Assembly: GCA_937983105.1 (NCBI GenBank)
Contig: CALKAM010000119.1
Coordinates: 1 to 61,166 of the forward strand
DNA from: Planifilum sp021793745
GTDB taxonomy: Bacteria > Bacillota > Bacilli > Thermoactinomycetales > DSM-44946
DNA length: 61,166 nucleotides
Direction of reading: 5' to 3'
The number at the start of each line of letters is the position of its first letter. Positions within the stretch are counted from its first letter, which is position 1. Under the pieces are notes generated by a model, which was not told the DNA's origin, ran no database searches, and was given only the letters and a program-made list of their open reading frames with translations. Below are positions 8,783-17,055 of the stretch, in pieces. Made by a program: the position numbers and the translations under genes.

Positions 8783-8958
8783 AGGGGCGCTCCTCTCCGT
8801 TTTTCCCTAGTTTGACCATCGACGAGGAAAACATGACCGGCCATGCTGCCTTATGGTACAATAACCGAGACGGTGGATTTCACAAATTTTTTGCAACAAT
8901 CCGTCCAATCCCTCGTCAGTTATGTAGGATACAACCGACCTGCACAGGAGGGAAAGCG

Positions 8959-9447
8959 ATGGTTTTAAGGCAGGTGATACTCATGGGTTGTTTCGCCCTG
9001 ATTCTCGCCTTCACCGGATGCGGTTCGAAACCCGACGGAAATCACAATTCCTATGGAAACGAGGCGGATGCGAAAACGGATTCATCGAAAACCCAGGTGG
9101 ATTTTCAAGAGGAAACCGTGGAACAACTGCCGGAGGAAGTGAAACATCACTTTGATCGTCTAGCCTCCTCTCCCCAGGGGGGGCATGCGACGATCCCCCA
9201 CGGATCGAGGATCTTCCTGATCGTGTCCGCCGGACAACGTCCGACGGGAGGGTATCAGGTCAAAATCACCGAGATCCTTCGAAAAGGGGAAACCGTCCAC
9301 ATTTACGCGGAAGAAACCGCTCCTGCTAAGGGTTCGTTGGTGACCCAGGCCATTACTTATCCGGCAGCCGTCGTATCCATTTCCCAAAAGGACGAGGCCA
9401 ATTATCAGTTTCACCTGAAAAAGGCCGATCCGCCTTCCCAGAAATAA
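8959..9447 (+). CDS. Lipoprotein with PrcB-like C-terminal domain
   Basis: A 162-residue secreted lipoprotein. The start at 8959 follows CAGGAGGG at 7-bp spacing. Residues 1-20 are a signal peptide with lipobox FTGC. The segment after residue 75 (RIFLIVSAGQRPTGGYQVKI, then a YPAAVVSIS end) resembles the PrcB C-terminal domain (PF14343) found in small secreted or protease-associated proteins. Function is unknown. A terminator follows within 25 bp, so it is probably monocistronic. Confidence 0.75.
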   Translation: MVLRQVILMGCFALILAFTGCGSKPDGNHNSYGNEADAKTDSSKTQVDFQEETVEQLPEEVKHHFDRLASSPQGGHATIPHGSRIFLIVSAGQRPTGGYQVKITEILRKGETVHIYAEETAPAKGSLVTQAITYPAAVVSISQKDEANYQFHLKKADPPSQK

Positions 9448-9469
9448 ACGTGAAAAGGTGTTCCAAAGG

Positions 9470-9507
9470 AAGGGGCGTGCCGTCTGATGGCTGCACGCCC
9501 CTTTTCC
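9470..9507 (+). terminator. Terminator after PrcB-like lipoprotein
   Basis: A GGGGCGTGC/GCACGCCCC stem with a 12-nt loop followed by TTTTCCT. Confidence 0.88.
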
Positions 9508-9645
9508 TGTTCGGATAAAAGGTTCCGTAACACCTGTCAAGCACAAACAGCTATGTCAAAGGGTCGGGAGTTGCCGGGCGGATAGGCGCTCAGCCCGGTG
9601 AAACGATCGTTGACGCCCTGTACCCGGCAGGGCGTCTTTCCTTTG
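9508..9645 (+). ncRNA. Candidate small structured RNA ending in a terminator
   Basis: No ORF is convincing on the plus strand here. A CCGGGC/GCCCGG hairpin (9574-9598) is followed by a perfect GACGCCCTG/CAGGGCGTC stem (9612-9636) and TTTCCTTT, a plus-strand intrinsic terminator with no gene to serve, because the lipoprotein already has its own. I could not match it to a known riboswitch class. No clear promoter was found. Confidence 0.3.
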
Positions 9646-9652
9646 CGTTTTG

Positions 9653-9814
9653 TTACCGCCGCTCCGGTTCACGCCGGTCCGGATTCGACTTCGGTTCCGG
9701 ATCCCGCGGGGAGGTGATTTCCGGCTCCCGCGGAGAGGCGATCTCCGGCTCCCGCGGGGTGTAGATCTCCGGCTCATCCGGCGAACCGATATCGGGGATC
9801 CTCAGATCGGGCAA
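9653..9814 (-). CDS. Short Pro/Glu-rich repeat peptide
   Basis: A 53-residue ORF with a TTG start at 9814 and a strong AAAGGAGG site 7 bp upstream. The peptide consists of imperfect 8-residue repeats of the type PEI-x-(S/T)-PRE, encoded by 24-bp tandem DNA repeats, followed by a charged tail (NPDRREPERR). It has no signal peptide or membrane segment and is probably disordered. The start overlaps the end of the preceding reading frame by 13 bp, suggesting coupling. No homologue comes to mind. Confidence 0.5.
   Translation of the reverse strand: MPDLRIPDIGSPDEPEIYTPREPEIASPREPEITSPRDPEPKSNPDRREPERR
9719..9792 (-). repeat. 24-bp tandem repeats
   Basis: About three imperfect copies of a 24-bp unit containing GGCTCCCGCGG and GATCTCC (plus-strand reading), encoding the PEI-x-SPRE repeats of the short peptide gene. 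Confidence 0.7.
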
Positions 9815-10122
9815 TGGACGGCCTCCTTTCGGTTTTCCCCTATTATGCCCGGCTGGATTCCCGCCATGAATGGGATTCCCTTCGGATCCACGGGACTTCC
9901 GGAGAGGAGGGCGATTCCCACAGCCTTTTCCATTTTCTCCGGCGCCTCGGGCGTCCCCCCGACATCCGAGTCGGTACGCGATCCATCGCCCTTGAAAGCG
10001 CCGGGGGCATCCACTTCCAGGATACGGGCCACCCCCAGGCGGGTGGCGGAAAAACCGGTTTCCCCCTGCAGCACCCGCATCGGGCCTCGACAGGATAAGC
10101 CCATGCCATCGGGACGGACCAT
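9802..10122 (-). CDS. Hypothetical protein, uncertain start
   Basis: An open frame of at least 106 residues with regular codon use (strong G/C third positions, Gly/Pro/Asp-rich protein). It ends inside the ribosome-site/start region of the repeat-peptide gene, the usual layout of coupled genes. The given ATG has no clear ribosome site; the frame stays open upstream to a TTG at 10236. I see segments such as GFSATRLGVARILEV and KGIPFMAGIQPGIIG but recognise no family. It could also be a decayed gene. Confidence 0.3.
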   Translation of the reverse strand: MVRPDGMGLSCRGPMRVLQGETGFSATRLGVARILEVDAPGAFKGDGSRTDSDVGGTPEAPEKMEKAVGIALLSGSPVDPKGIPFMAGIQPGIIGENRKEAVHCPI

Positions 10123-10236
10123 CCAAAGGGCCGCGGGCGTCTCATCATTCCACCCAGTAAAACCTTCCGCTCCCTTCCGAGCCGTTCCACTCCTTTTCAC
10201 CCCCCTGGACCTGGTAATCCAGCCTGCTTTTAGCAA

Positions 10237-10553
10237 TATGTGGATCGCCCCCCGTCCTATGACGGGGCCCCGCGGATTGAATTTTTGATTGACACTCAGA
10301 AAATGCCAAGGTAAAGTTTGTGCTAGGCCAACATTGATGCTTTAGAGAAAATATCGCCCCGTCTTCAAAGTCGGGAAGCCCGGCAAGGTCACGAAACGGA
10401 ATTTTCCGATCGCCGGTCTTTATCTCCCGGGAAAAAAGGGGAAAATGCTGATGAATGATGCGGGATTTTAACGACGAATTCCCCCGGCTAAAAAACGTTA
10501 TCAACCATGTGTGGACACCATGCAAAAGAGTTCGGGAAAGGAGGGTGAAACCC
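10237..10553. other. Intergenic leader region of mgtE
   Basis: About 320 bp before mgtE. A TTGACA at 10289-10294 could be a -35 box, but the -10 is poor. I looked for the conserved blocks of the M-box magnesium riboswitch and did not find them. No other feature could be supported. Confidence 0.4.
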
Positions 10554-11921
10554 ATGGAGACAACGGAACATCAAACGGTGGAACTGCCGCTGGACGCGGT
10601 CAAATTGGCCATTCAAAAGGGAAACAAACCGGCGATGCGCCAGCTCCTCGAGGAGCTGCAACCCTATGACCTGGGACAAATCTTTTTTCGGCTGAACGGC
10701 GTGTATCGGCGCCAATTTCTCGATTTTCTCTCCCCCGAAAAAATCGCCGACCTGGTGGAGGAAGTGGAGAAGTCCGAGCAACTGGAAATCCTGTCGGCAC
10801 TGCCTCCGGAAAAACTCTCCCGCGTCCTGAACCGGGTGCCCTCCGACGAGATGGCCGACCTCCTCGAGGGGCTGGAGGAACAGAAGGTCCAGACCCTGCT
10901 GAAAAAGATGGAGCAGGCCGAGGCGGACAAGGTGCGGGCGCTCCTCGACTATCCCGGAGACACCGCCGGGGGAAAGATGACGACGGAATACATCAGTATC
11001 TACGACCACTATACGGTGGACGAAGCGATCCAGTATCTCCGTCAGGAGGCTCCGACGGCGGAGACGGTCTATTACATTTATGTGATCGATGGAGACGATC
11101 GCCTGGTGGGAGTCGTTTCCCTGCGGGAGCTGTTGATCGCCCCACCGGATGTTCCGGTTCGGGAAATCATGTACGAGCGGGTGATCTCCGTACCGGCGGA
11201 GATGGATCAGGAAGAGGTGGCATCCATCCTGGGGCGGTACGACTTCCTGGCCATCCCCGTCGTGGACGAGGAAAACCGCCTCTTGGGAATCATTACGGTG
11301 GACGATATTTTGGATGTTTTGATCGAAGAGGCCCAGGAGGATATCGCCAAACTGTCGGCGGTGGGGCAAGCGGAAAAGGGGGTATTCACCTCCGCCTTCG
11401 TCGCCGCCCGCCGGCGAATTCCGTGGCTGGTACTCCTCCTGTTCATCGGGGTGTTGACCTCCAGACTGGTCGGTTTCTTCGAAGACACGATCTCCAAATT
11501 GACCGCCTTGGCTTTTTTCATGCCGATGGTCGCCGGAATGACCGGTAACACCGGAACCCAGTCCCTCGCCCTGGTCATCCGGGGGATCTCCTCAGGGGAG
11601 CTGACCCGGGACAAGTACAGCCGTTTCATCCTGCAGCAGGCTTCCGTCGGCCTGATCATCGGGACCGTCTGCAGTCTGCTGATCGTCGGCCTGCTCTACG
11701 GAATGGAGCACGATCTCCGGTTGGGCATCGTGGTGGGGATCTCCCTCCTGCTCACGCTGCTCATGGGGACCATCGCCGGAACGGTTATTCCGCTCCTCCT
11801 GCACTGGTTGAAGGTGGACCCTGCCATCGCTTCCGGACCCTTGATCACCACCCTCAGCGATGTCTTCTCCCTGGTGATCTATTTCGGAATCGCCACCCTC
11901 TGCCTCAAGTTTCTCCTGTAA
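10554..11921 (+). CDS. mgtE: Magnesium transporter MgtE
   Basis: A 455-residue protein. The start at 10554 follows AAAGGAGGGTG. The N-terminal helical superhelical domain (residues 1-130) precedes two CBS domains (about 135-260) and five membrane helices (about 285-455). The filter motif AGMTGNTGTQS near residue 325 is the MgtE pore signature. It is a Mg2+ channel of the cytoplasmic membrane gated by Mg2+ bound to the cytoplasmic domains. The next gene, a CNNM/CorC-type protein also linked to divalent cation handling, follows 120 bp downstream on the same strand. Confidence 0.95.
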   Translation: METTEHQTVELPLDAVKLAIQKGNKPAMRQLLEELQPYDLGQIFFRLNGVYRRQFLDFLSPEKIADLVEEVEKSEQLEILSALPPEKLSRVLNRVPSDEMADLLEGLEEQKVQTLLKKMEQAEADKVRALLDYPGDTAGGKMTTEYISIYDHYTVDEAIQYLRQEAPTAETVYYIYVIDGDDRLVGVVSLRELLIAPPDVPVREIMYERVISVPAEMDQEEVASILGRYDFLAIPVVDEENRLLGIITVDDILDVLIEEAQEDIAKLSAVGQAEKGVFTSAFVAARRRIPWLVLLLFIGVLTSRLVGFFEDTISKLTALAFFMPMVAGMTGNTGTQSLALVIRGISSGELTRDKYSRFILQQASVGLIIGTVCSLLIVGLLYGMEHDLRLGIVVGISLLLTLLMGTIAGTVIPLLLHWLKVDPAIASGPLITTLSDVFSLVIYFGIATLCLKFLL

Positions 11922-11943
11922 AAGCCCCGTCGAATGGGGAAAC

Positions 11944-11984
11944 TCATAAAAAAACCTGCACGGTCAACCCCGTCCAGGTTGCAG
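11944..11984. repeat. Inverted repeat between mgtE and the CNNM gene
   Basis: AACCTG/CAGGTT arms about 20 nt apart; on the minus strand they are followed by TTTTTT. It looks terminator-like for minus-strand transcripts, but no minus gene ends here. Confidence 0.3.
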
Positions 11985-12044
11985 CTCCGGCGGCGATCGA
12001 ACGCCTCAAGGACAGAAACCGGTCTTGGTTGGGAGGAACCTCCG

Positions 12045-13385
12045 TTGGAAACCATCATCGCAACCGTGTTCAATCTGTTTTTGGTGCTGGCGCTCGTTCT
12101 TCTGAACGGGTTCTTCGTCGCTGCCGAGTTCGCCATTGTCAAGGTGCGTTCCACCCGGATCACCATGCTGAGGGAAGAGGGGGATCGGAGGGCCCGAATC
12201 GCGGAAAAGGTGCTGGCCAACTTGGACGCCTACCTCTCGGCGACCCAGTTGGGCATCACCTTGGCCTCCCTGGGCTTGGGATGGATTGGAGAGCCGGCGA
12301 TTGCCCGGCTCATCGAGCCGGTACTGGTCCCCCTGGATCTCCCGGAGTGGGCGATCCACTCCATCAGCTTCATCATCGCCTTTTCCTTCATCACCTTTTT
12401 ACACATCGTCCTCGGGGAGATGGCGCCCAAATCCCTGGCCATCCGCCGCGCCGAATCGACGACGCTTTGGACATCCACCCCCCTCCATTGGTTTTACAGG
12501 CTGTTTTACCCGTTCATCTTCCTCCTGAATGGCGCTGCCAACCGCATCCTGCGCTGGTTGGGCGTGGAGATGGTTCCGGAACATCAACAGGCGCACAACG
12601 AAGAGGAGATCCGCATGTTGGTCGCCCAGAGCCACAAGAGCGGGATCATCGACCAGACGGAGCTGGCCCTGTTCGATAAAATTTTCGAATTCGCCGACCG
12701 GGTCGCCCGGGAAGTGATGGTGCCCCGGGTGGATATGATCTGCCTGTACATCCCGGCCGGCCTCGACCGAAATTTGAAAACCATCAAGGAGACCCAATAC
12801 ACCCGCTATCCCCTGTGCGGAAAAGACAAGGACGATATCCGGGGAATTGTCCATGTCCGGGAGGTGTATGAGCACCTGGTGGCCGGCGAAACCCCCGATT
12901 TGGAGCGGTTGGCCCGTCCCGCCATCCCGATTCCGGAGACCCTGGAGATCAAGGATGCCCTCCGCATCCTGCAGAAAAAACGGGCCGGTATGGCGATCGT
13001 GATCGATGAGTACGGGGGAACCGCCGGCCTCGTCACCACGGAGGATATTATCGAAGAGATCGTAGGGGAAATCCAAGACGAATTTGACGACGAACGCCCT
13101 TTCTTCCAGACCACCGGAGAAGGCACCTCCATCGACGCCCGGCTGCTGATCGAGGAGGTCAACGAATATTTCGGAATGGACATTGACGATCCCGACAACG
13201 ACACCATCGGCGGCTGGGTGTTTTCGCAGCTGCAGGAAGTCCCCCAAATCGGCGATGAGGTCACGTACCGGGAATGGATATTCACCGTTCAGGAAATCGA
13301 ACAGCGAAGCGTCACCCGGCTGCTGGTGAAGCCCAACAAAAAAACGGTCGGGGAAAAACCGTCCACCCGGGCAGACAGACGGTAA
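12045..13385 (+). CDS. CNNM/CBS domain transporter-like protein (HlyC/CorC family)
   Basis: A 446-residue protein. I chose the TTG at 12045 because GGGAGGA lies 8 bp upstream and the hydrophobic N-terminus starts there; an upstream extension to 11934 is basic and atypical. The DUF21/CNNM domain with four hydrophobic segments occupies residues 1-190, a CBS pair residues 205-335 (VIDEYGGTAGLVTTEDIIEEI is typical) and the CorC_HlyC domain the last 85. Relatives are implicated in Mg2+ or other cation efflux and haemolysin-like activity. It is probably co-expressed with mgtE. Confidence 0.9.
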   Translation: METIIATVFNLFLVLALVLLNGFFVAAEFAIVKVRSTRITMLREEGDRRARIAEKVLANLDAYLSATQLGITLASLGLGWIGEPAIARLIEPVLVPLDLPEWAIHSISFIIAFSFITFLHIVLGEMAPKSLAIRRAESTTLWTSTPLHWFYRLFYPFIFLLNGAANRILRWLGVEMVPEHQQAHNEEEIRMLVAQSHKSGIIDQTELALFDKIFEFADRVAREVMVPRVDMICLYIPAGLDRNLKTIKETQYTRYPLCGKDKDDIRGIVHVREVYEHLVAGETPDLERLARPAIPIPETLEIKDALRILQKKRAGMAIVIDEYGGTAGLVTTEDIIEEIVGEIQDEFDDERPFFQTTGEGTSIDARLLIEEVNEYFGMDIDDPDNDTIGGWVFSQLQEVPQIGDEVTYREWIFTVQEIEQRSVTRLLVKPNKKTVGEKPSTRADRR

Positions 13386-13399
13386 AACCCCCGACTCAA

Positions 13400-13585
13400 C
13401 TACTCGGCCTCGTCTTGATTTTTGTTTCCTCCCCGCCCCTTCCACCGTCCCGCCTTGACCACCGCGGATTTGAGAAGAAATTCGATTTGCGCATTGACAC
13501 TTCGGAGTTCATCGGCCGCCCACTTTTCCAGCGCGGCGTAGAGTTCGGGATCGAGGCGAAGAAGGAATCGTTTTTTTCCGCTCAT
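13400..13585 (-). CDS. Arc-type ribbon-helix-helix protein
   Basis: A 61-residue protein with the MetJ/Arc pattern: a beta strand FLLRLDPELY, then helices ALEKWAADELRSVNAQIEFLLKSAV, and a basic/acidic tail. It starts within the end of the SPFH gene (ATGA overlap at 13582-13585), so translation is coupled. Such proteins bind DNA as dimers, often as autoregulators. Its tight link to an SPFH protein suggests that it regulates this operon or acts with it. Confidence 0.75.
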   Translation of the reverse strand: MSGKKRFLLRLDPELYAALEKWAADELRSVNAQIEFLLKSAVVKAGRWKGRGGNKNQDEAE

Positions 13586-14436
13586 GAGTACAGCGTGCCG
13601 GTATTGATCACCGGCTGGGCATCTCCTTCCGCCACGAGTGCAACCAGGAGATTGTTCACCATCGTCGCTTTCCGCTCTTCATCCAACTCGACAAAGTTTT
13701 TCCCCTCGATGTAAGCCAGGGCTTCCTCCACCATGCCCACGGCCCCTTCCACAATTTTCTTCCGGGCGGCGATGATCGCTGCGGCCTGCTGGCGGCGGAG
13801 CATCGCCTGGGCAATTTCCGGAGCGTAAGCGAGATGGCTGATCCGAGCCTCGATCACTTCCACACCGGCTACCTGAAGGCGTTCCTGCACTTCCCTCCTC
13901 AGGGTTTCGGCCACTTCATCGGGAATGCCCCGGAGGGAGGGAACATCGTCATCGTGGCTGTCGTAGGGATAACGGCTGGCCAGGGAGCGGATGGCCGTCT
14001 CACTTTGGATCGCGACGAAATCCTCGTAGTTGTCGACATCGAAGAGCGCTTTGGCCGAATCGATCACCTTCCACACGACCACCGCCCCGATCATGATCGG
14101 GTTGCCTGCGGCATCGTTCACCTTTAATTTCTCACTGTTGAAGTTGCGAACCCTCAGGGAAACCCGCCTGCGGATCGTAAAGGGGTTGACCCAGAAAAAG
14201 CCCGCCTCGCGGATGCTTCCCGAATACTTCCCGAAAAAAATCAAAACCCGGGCTTCGTTGGGCTGAACCATGACAAAACCGGGCGCGATCAGCCCTGCGA
14301 CGATCAGGAAGAAAAACCCCAACGCCGACCCCGCCAACAGGAGCACGCCCCCCAGCAGGAGCGCGATCAATCCCACCCCTGCCATCACAAAACCGTTGGT
14401 CTTCCAGGCCCGCTTTTCTTGGATGACCTGCTGCAT
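13582..14436 (-). CDS. SPFH/Band 7 domain membrane protein
   Basis: A 284-residue protein. The start at 14436 is 6 bp from AAAGGAGGG; an earlier ATG overlaps that site. Two hydrophobic segments (residues 12-55) lead into an SPFH domain with VQPNEARVLIFFGKY and LRVRNFNSEKLKVND, followed by a helical region. SPFH proteins oligomerise on membranes and organise lipid domains or control membrane proteases. It is the first gene of a two-gene unit with the overlapping ribbon-helix-helix gene. Confidence 0.85.
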   Translation of the reverse strand: MQQVIQEKRAWKTNGFVMAGVGLIALLLGGVLLLAGSALGFFFLIVAGLIAPGFVMVQPNEARVLIFFGKYSGSIREAGFFWVNPFTIRRRVSLRVRNFNSEKLKVNDAAGNPIMIGAVVVWKVIDSAKALFDVDNYEDFVAIQSETAIRSLASRYPYDSHDDDVPSLRGIPDEVAETLRREVQERLQVAGVEVIEARISHLAYAPEIAQAMLRRQQAAAIIAARKKIVEGAVGMVEEALAYIEGKNFVELDEERKATMVNNLLVALVAEGDAQPVINTGTLYS

Positions 14437-14551
14437 CCACATCCCTCCTTTTATCATTATGATATCACAATTATATTATCGCGAAAAGGGCAGATCCCGG
14501 CGACAAAGGAGTACAATGGAATTATAAGCCACCATGAGGAGATGATCGAAC

Positions 14552-15340
14552 CTGACTCCCTTCATCCTGTCCTTCGACCTGGATCACACCTTGATGATCA
14601 ACCCCTTTCGCCGCTGGGTGTTTCCGGAGATCGAAGCCTGGTACCATGCCCATGCTCCGGGGGAACAAGCCCCCTTTTACGATGCCCTGGGCCGGGAACA
14701 CCGCCGGCGCCTCCGACAGGGAAGGCTGAAGGATGCCTACGATTGGGATGATATCCTGAAAACGATCGCCCGGGAGGCGATCGGCAACGATCCGCCCTTT
14801 ACCGTCAAGTCCTTGGTGGAAAAACACGCGGTCCCCGGCAAGGTGTGGCGTTTTTCCGACGTCCTGCCGACGCTAAGTGCCCTGCGGCAAGCAGGGGCCT
14901 CCATGGTCGTCGCCACCAACGGCTTCGAAGGTTACCAGCGTCCCGTCACCGACTGCCTCCAGCTCACTCCCTTCTTCACCGCCTTTTACACCCCGGACCG
15001 TCTGCAGACCGCCAAACCTTGCCCCGACTTTTTCCGGTTTGCGGAACCGCGCCGCATCATCCACGTGGGAGATCGGATAGATCAGGACATCGTCGGAGCC
15101 AACCGGGCCGGCGCCGTCTCCGCCTGGATCAGCCGGGATTTGCCTCCCGAGATCCACAAGCTGCCCCCGGCGGAGCGCAACCGGCACCCCGATCTTCCCC
15201 GGTGGATCTCCCGGAGGCTGAAGCGGGAAGGGCATCCGGGGGGGATCTCCGCAGTGCATCTGCCCGATTACGTGCTCGCGTCCCTGGAGGAGCTCCTCCA
15301 GGTGTGGGAGATCCGAAAACAAGAGGGGCGTTCCCCCTGA
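14552..15340 (+). CDS. HAD-superfamily hydrolase (anomalous start)
   Basis: A roughly 262-residue phosphatase-like protein. HAD motif I (SFDLDHTL) falls at residues 7-14, motif II at VVATNG, motif III at the Lys of TAKPCPDFF and motif IV at VGDRIDQDIVGANRAG. No ATG, GTG or TTG lies in frame before motif I: an in-frame TGA at 14543 leaves only a CTG at 14552. The ribosome site GAGGAG precedes an ATG at 14542 in another frame; removing one base would join that ATG to this frame. Either CTG is used or there is a sequence error or real frameshift. Substrate unknown; small phosphorylated metabolites are usual. Confidence 0.82.
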   Translation: MTPFILSFDLDHTLMINPFRRWVFPEIEAWYHAHAPGEQAPFYDALGREHRRRLRQGRLKDAYDWDDILKTIAREAIGNDPPFTVKSLVEKHAVPGKVWRFSDVLPTLSALRQAGASMVVATNGFEGYQRPVTDCLQLTPFFTAFYTPDRLQTAKPCPDFFRFAEPRRIIHVGDRIDQDIVGANRAGAVSAWISRDLPPEIHKLPPAERNRHPDLPRWISRRLKREGHPGGISAVHLPDYVLASLEELLQVWEIRKQEGRSP

Positions 15341-15530
15341 GATGAGAAATGTCGCCATCGAGAGGGCCGAAGATCCGCTCCGTAACCGCAGCGGTGCCCT
15401 CGCGGCGGGCCCGGCCCCCACCCATGACTCCCGGAGAGGCGGGTTTTGACCCCATCCGCACCCGGTCAAAGGTCCCGACGAGGGCACCCCTTTTCTTCCT
15501 CCGGGTTTCTCTCCGGAATATGCTTTCATA
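15341..15530. other. GC-rich intergenic region with nested inverted repeats
   Basis: No convincing gene. GGTGCCCTCG (15392-15401) pairs with CGAGGGCACC (15479-15488), enclosing TTTGACC (15445-15451)/GGTCAAA (15464-15470). The sequence after the outer stem on the plus strand is CCTTTTCTTCC. Possible structured RNA or complex terminator after the HAD gene. Confidence 0.35.
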
Positions 15531-15568
15531 CAAAACGGCGATGCCCGGGATCGGCTGTCCCGAGCATC
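15531..15568 (-). terminator. Terminator after atoE
   Basis: On the minus strand GATGC-TCGGGA ... TCCCGG-GCATC stem followed by GCCGTTTTG. Confidence 0.6.
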
Positions 15569-15587
15569 GCGCCGCCGGCCCCGCTTC

Positions 15588-16898
15588 CTACAACAACAGG
15601 AAGCTGAGGCCGATCACCAGTCCGGAATACAGGAGCACCACCAAACAGTAACCCATGATGTCCCGCGCCTTCAACTTGGCGATGGCCAGCAGGGGAAGGG
15701 CCCAGAAGGGCTGAATCATGTTGGTCCAGGCATCCCCCCAGGCGACGGCCATCGCGGTCTTCGCCGGGTCAATTCCCAGGGTCTCCCCGGCCGCCAGCAT
15801 GATCGGCCCCTGAACCGCCCACTGTCCGCCGCCGGAAGGGACGAAGAGGTTGACGAGGCCGGCGCTTATAAAGGCGAACAGGGGGAAGGTGATCTCATTG
15901 GAAATGCTGACGAACAGATCGGAAATCTTCTCCCCCAAGCCCGAGGAGGCCATCATTCCCATGATTCCCGCATAGAAAGGGAACTGGAGGATGATGCCCC
16001 CCGTTTCCCGGACCGCCTCGGCGATCGCCGCCAGATACCGCCGGGGGGTGCGGTGCAGCGCAATTCCCGCCATCAGAAAAATGAAGTTGATGATGTTGAG
16101 GTCCAGCTGTCCCCCCTTCTCCATAAAAAACAGAACGATAAAGATCAGTCCCATCGCCGCCGTCACCCAGGAGATGAGCGGGCTGACCTCCAGCCGCTCC
16201 GCCGGCGTTTCGGCCGAATCCTCCCTTCCGGCGGCGACACTGTGATCCTGCAGCAGCTCGGGGCGAATCGTCACCCGTTCCGGACGGGGCGGCTGCATCC
16301 AGCGAATCAGAAAGGGAAGGGTCACAGCCAGAACCATCAGCGGAACCAGGTTAAAGGCGGCAAACAGCGTTTCCGAGGTGGGTATCAGCACGCCGAACTG
16401 ATCATCCGTCGCCAGCTTGAGGGGAACGGAACCGGACAACCCCCCGTGCCAGACGAGAAAGCCGGAGTAAGCCCCGGCCACCAGCACCCGATAATCCACA
16501 TCCGGGACCTTTTTTGCCACTTCCCGGGCGAACAGGGCCCCCACCACCAGACCGAATCCCCAGCTGATCCAGCTGGCCACGGTGGCCACGAAGGTGGTAA
16601 GCATCAGCGCCTTACCGGGATCCCGGGTCAGTCCGGCCACCGCCTTCAATCCCCGTTCCACCGACGGCGCCCGGGCCAGCACGTGTCCCAGGACGAGGAT
16701 TAAAACCATCTGCATCGTAAAGTCCAACAATCCCCAAAAACCGTCTCCCCAGTAGCGGATCATCTCCAGCGGACCCGACGGGGTCCATACAAGGCCCATG
16801 ATCAGGACGACAAAGGTGAGCAGCACGGCGAACAAAAACGGATCGGGAAGGTAGCGCTCCACCAGCCGAACACACAACCGGGTAAATTGTCTCAGCAA
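15588..16898 (-). CDS. atoE: Short-chain fatty acid transporter (AtoE family)
   Basis: A 436-residue, highly hydrophobic protein with about 10-12 membrane segments. LPDPFLFAVLLTFVV at the N-terminus, YSGFLVWHGGLSGSVPL in the middle and FVPSGGGQWAVQGP in the C-terminal third match the AtoE family, which imports short-chain fatty acids such as butyrate and acetoacetate. It stands alone here, with no ato catabolic genes nearby. The start is at 16898, with the ribosome site AAAGGGGGG just upstream. Confidence 0.9.
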   Translation of the reverse strand: MLRQFTRLCVRLVERYLPDPFLFAVLLTFVVLIMGLVWTPSGPLEMIRYWGDGFWGLLDFTMQMVLILVLGHVLARAPSVERGLKAVAGLTRDPGKALMLTTFVATVASWISWGFGLVVGALFAREVAKKVPDVDYRVLVAGAYSGFLVWHGGLSGSVPLKLATDDQFGVLIPTSETLFAAFNLVPLMVLAVTLPFLIRWMQPPRPERVTIRPELLQDHSVAAGREDSAETPAERLEVSPLISWVTAAMGLIFIVLFFMEKGGQLDLNIINFIFLMAGIALHRTPRRYLAAIAEAVRETGGIILQFPFYAGIMGMMASSGLGEKISDLFVSISNEITFPLFAFISAGLVNLFVPSGGGQWAVQGPIMLAAGETLGIDPAKTAMAVAWGDAWTNMIQPFWALPLLAIAKLKARDIMGYCLVVLLYSGLVIGLSFLLL

Positions 16899-16971
16899 TA
16901 GGGGCCCCCCTTTAACCCAAGCATCTGTAAAATGAATCTATTTCAAATAATAAGGATAATGACGACAAAAG

Positions 16972-17006
16972 AAAAGTCCAAACCGGTCAAGTCAGTCTGG
17001 ACTTTT
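16972..17006. terminator. Bidirectional terminator
   Basis: AAAAGTCCA/TGGACTTTT stem with a 17-nt loop, T-rich on both strands. It serves the cupin gene on the minus strand. Confidence 0.75.
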
Positions 17007-17055
17007 TGGGCGCTGCAATCCTGTGAAACCCCTTTCATTTGATCCCTGTAAAAGC

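Noticed and set aside
10280..10553. Possible M-box upstream of mgtE
   Set aside because: The conserved M-box sequence blocks are not present in order.
11944..11984. Minus-strand terminator between mgtE and the CNNM gene
   Set aside because: No minus-strand gene ends there; kept only as an inverted repeat.
15341..15535. T-box-like GAGGGCACCGCTGCGG on the minus strand
   Set aside because: Only a loose resemblance to the T-box antiterminator, and no minus-strand gene lies downstream of it.
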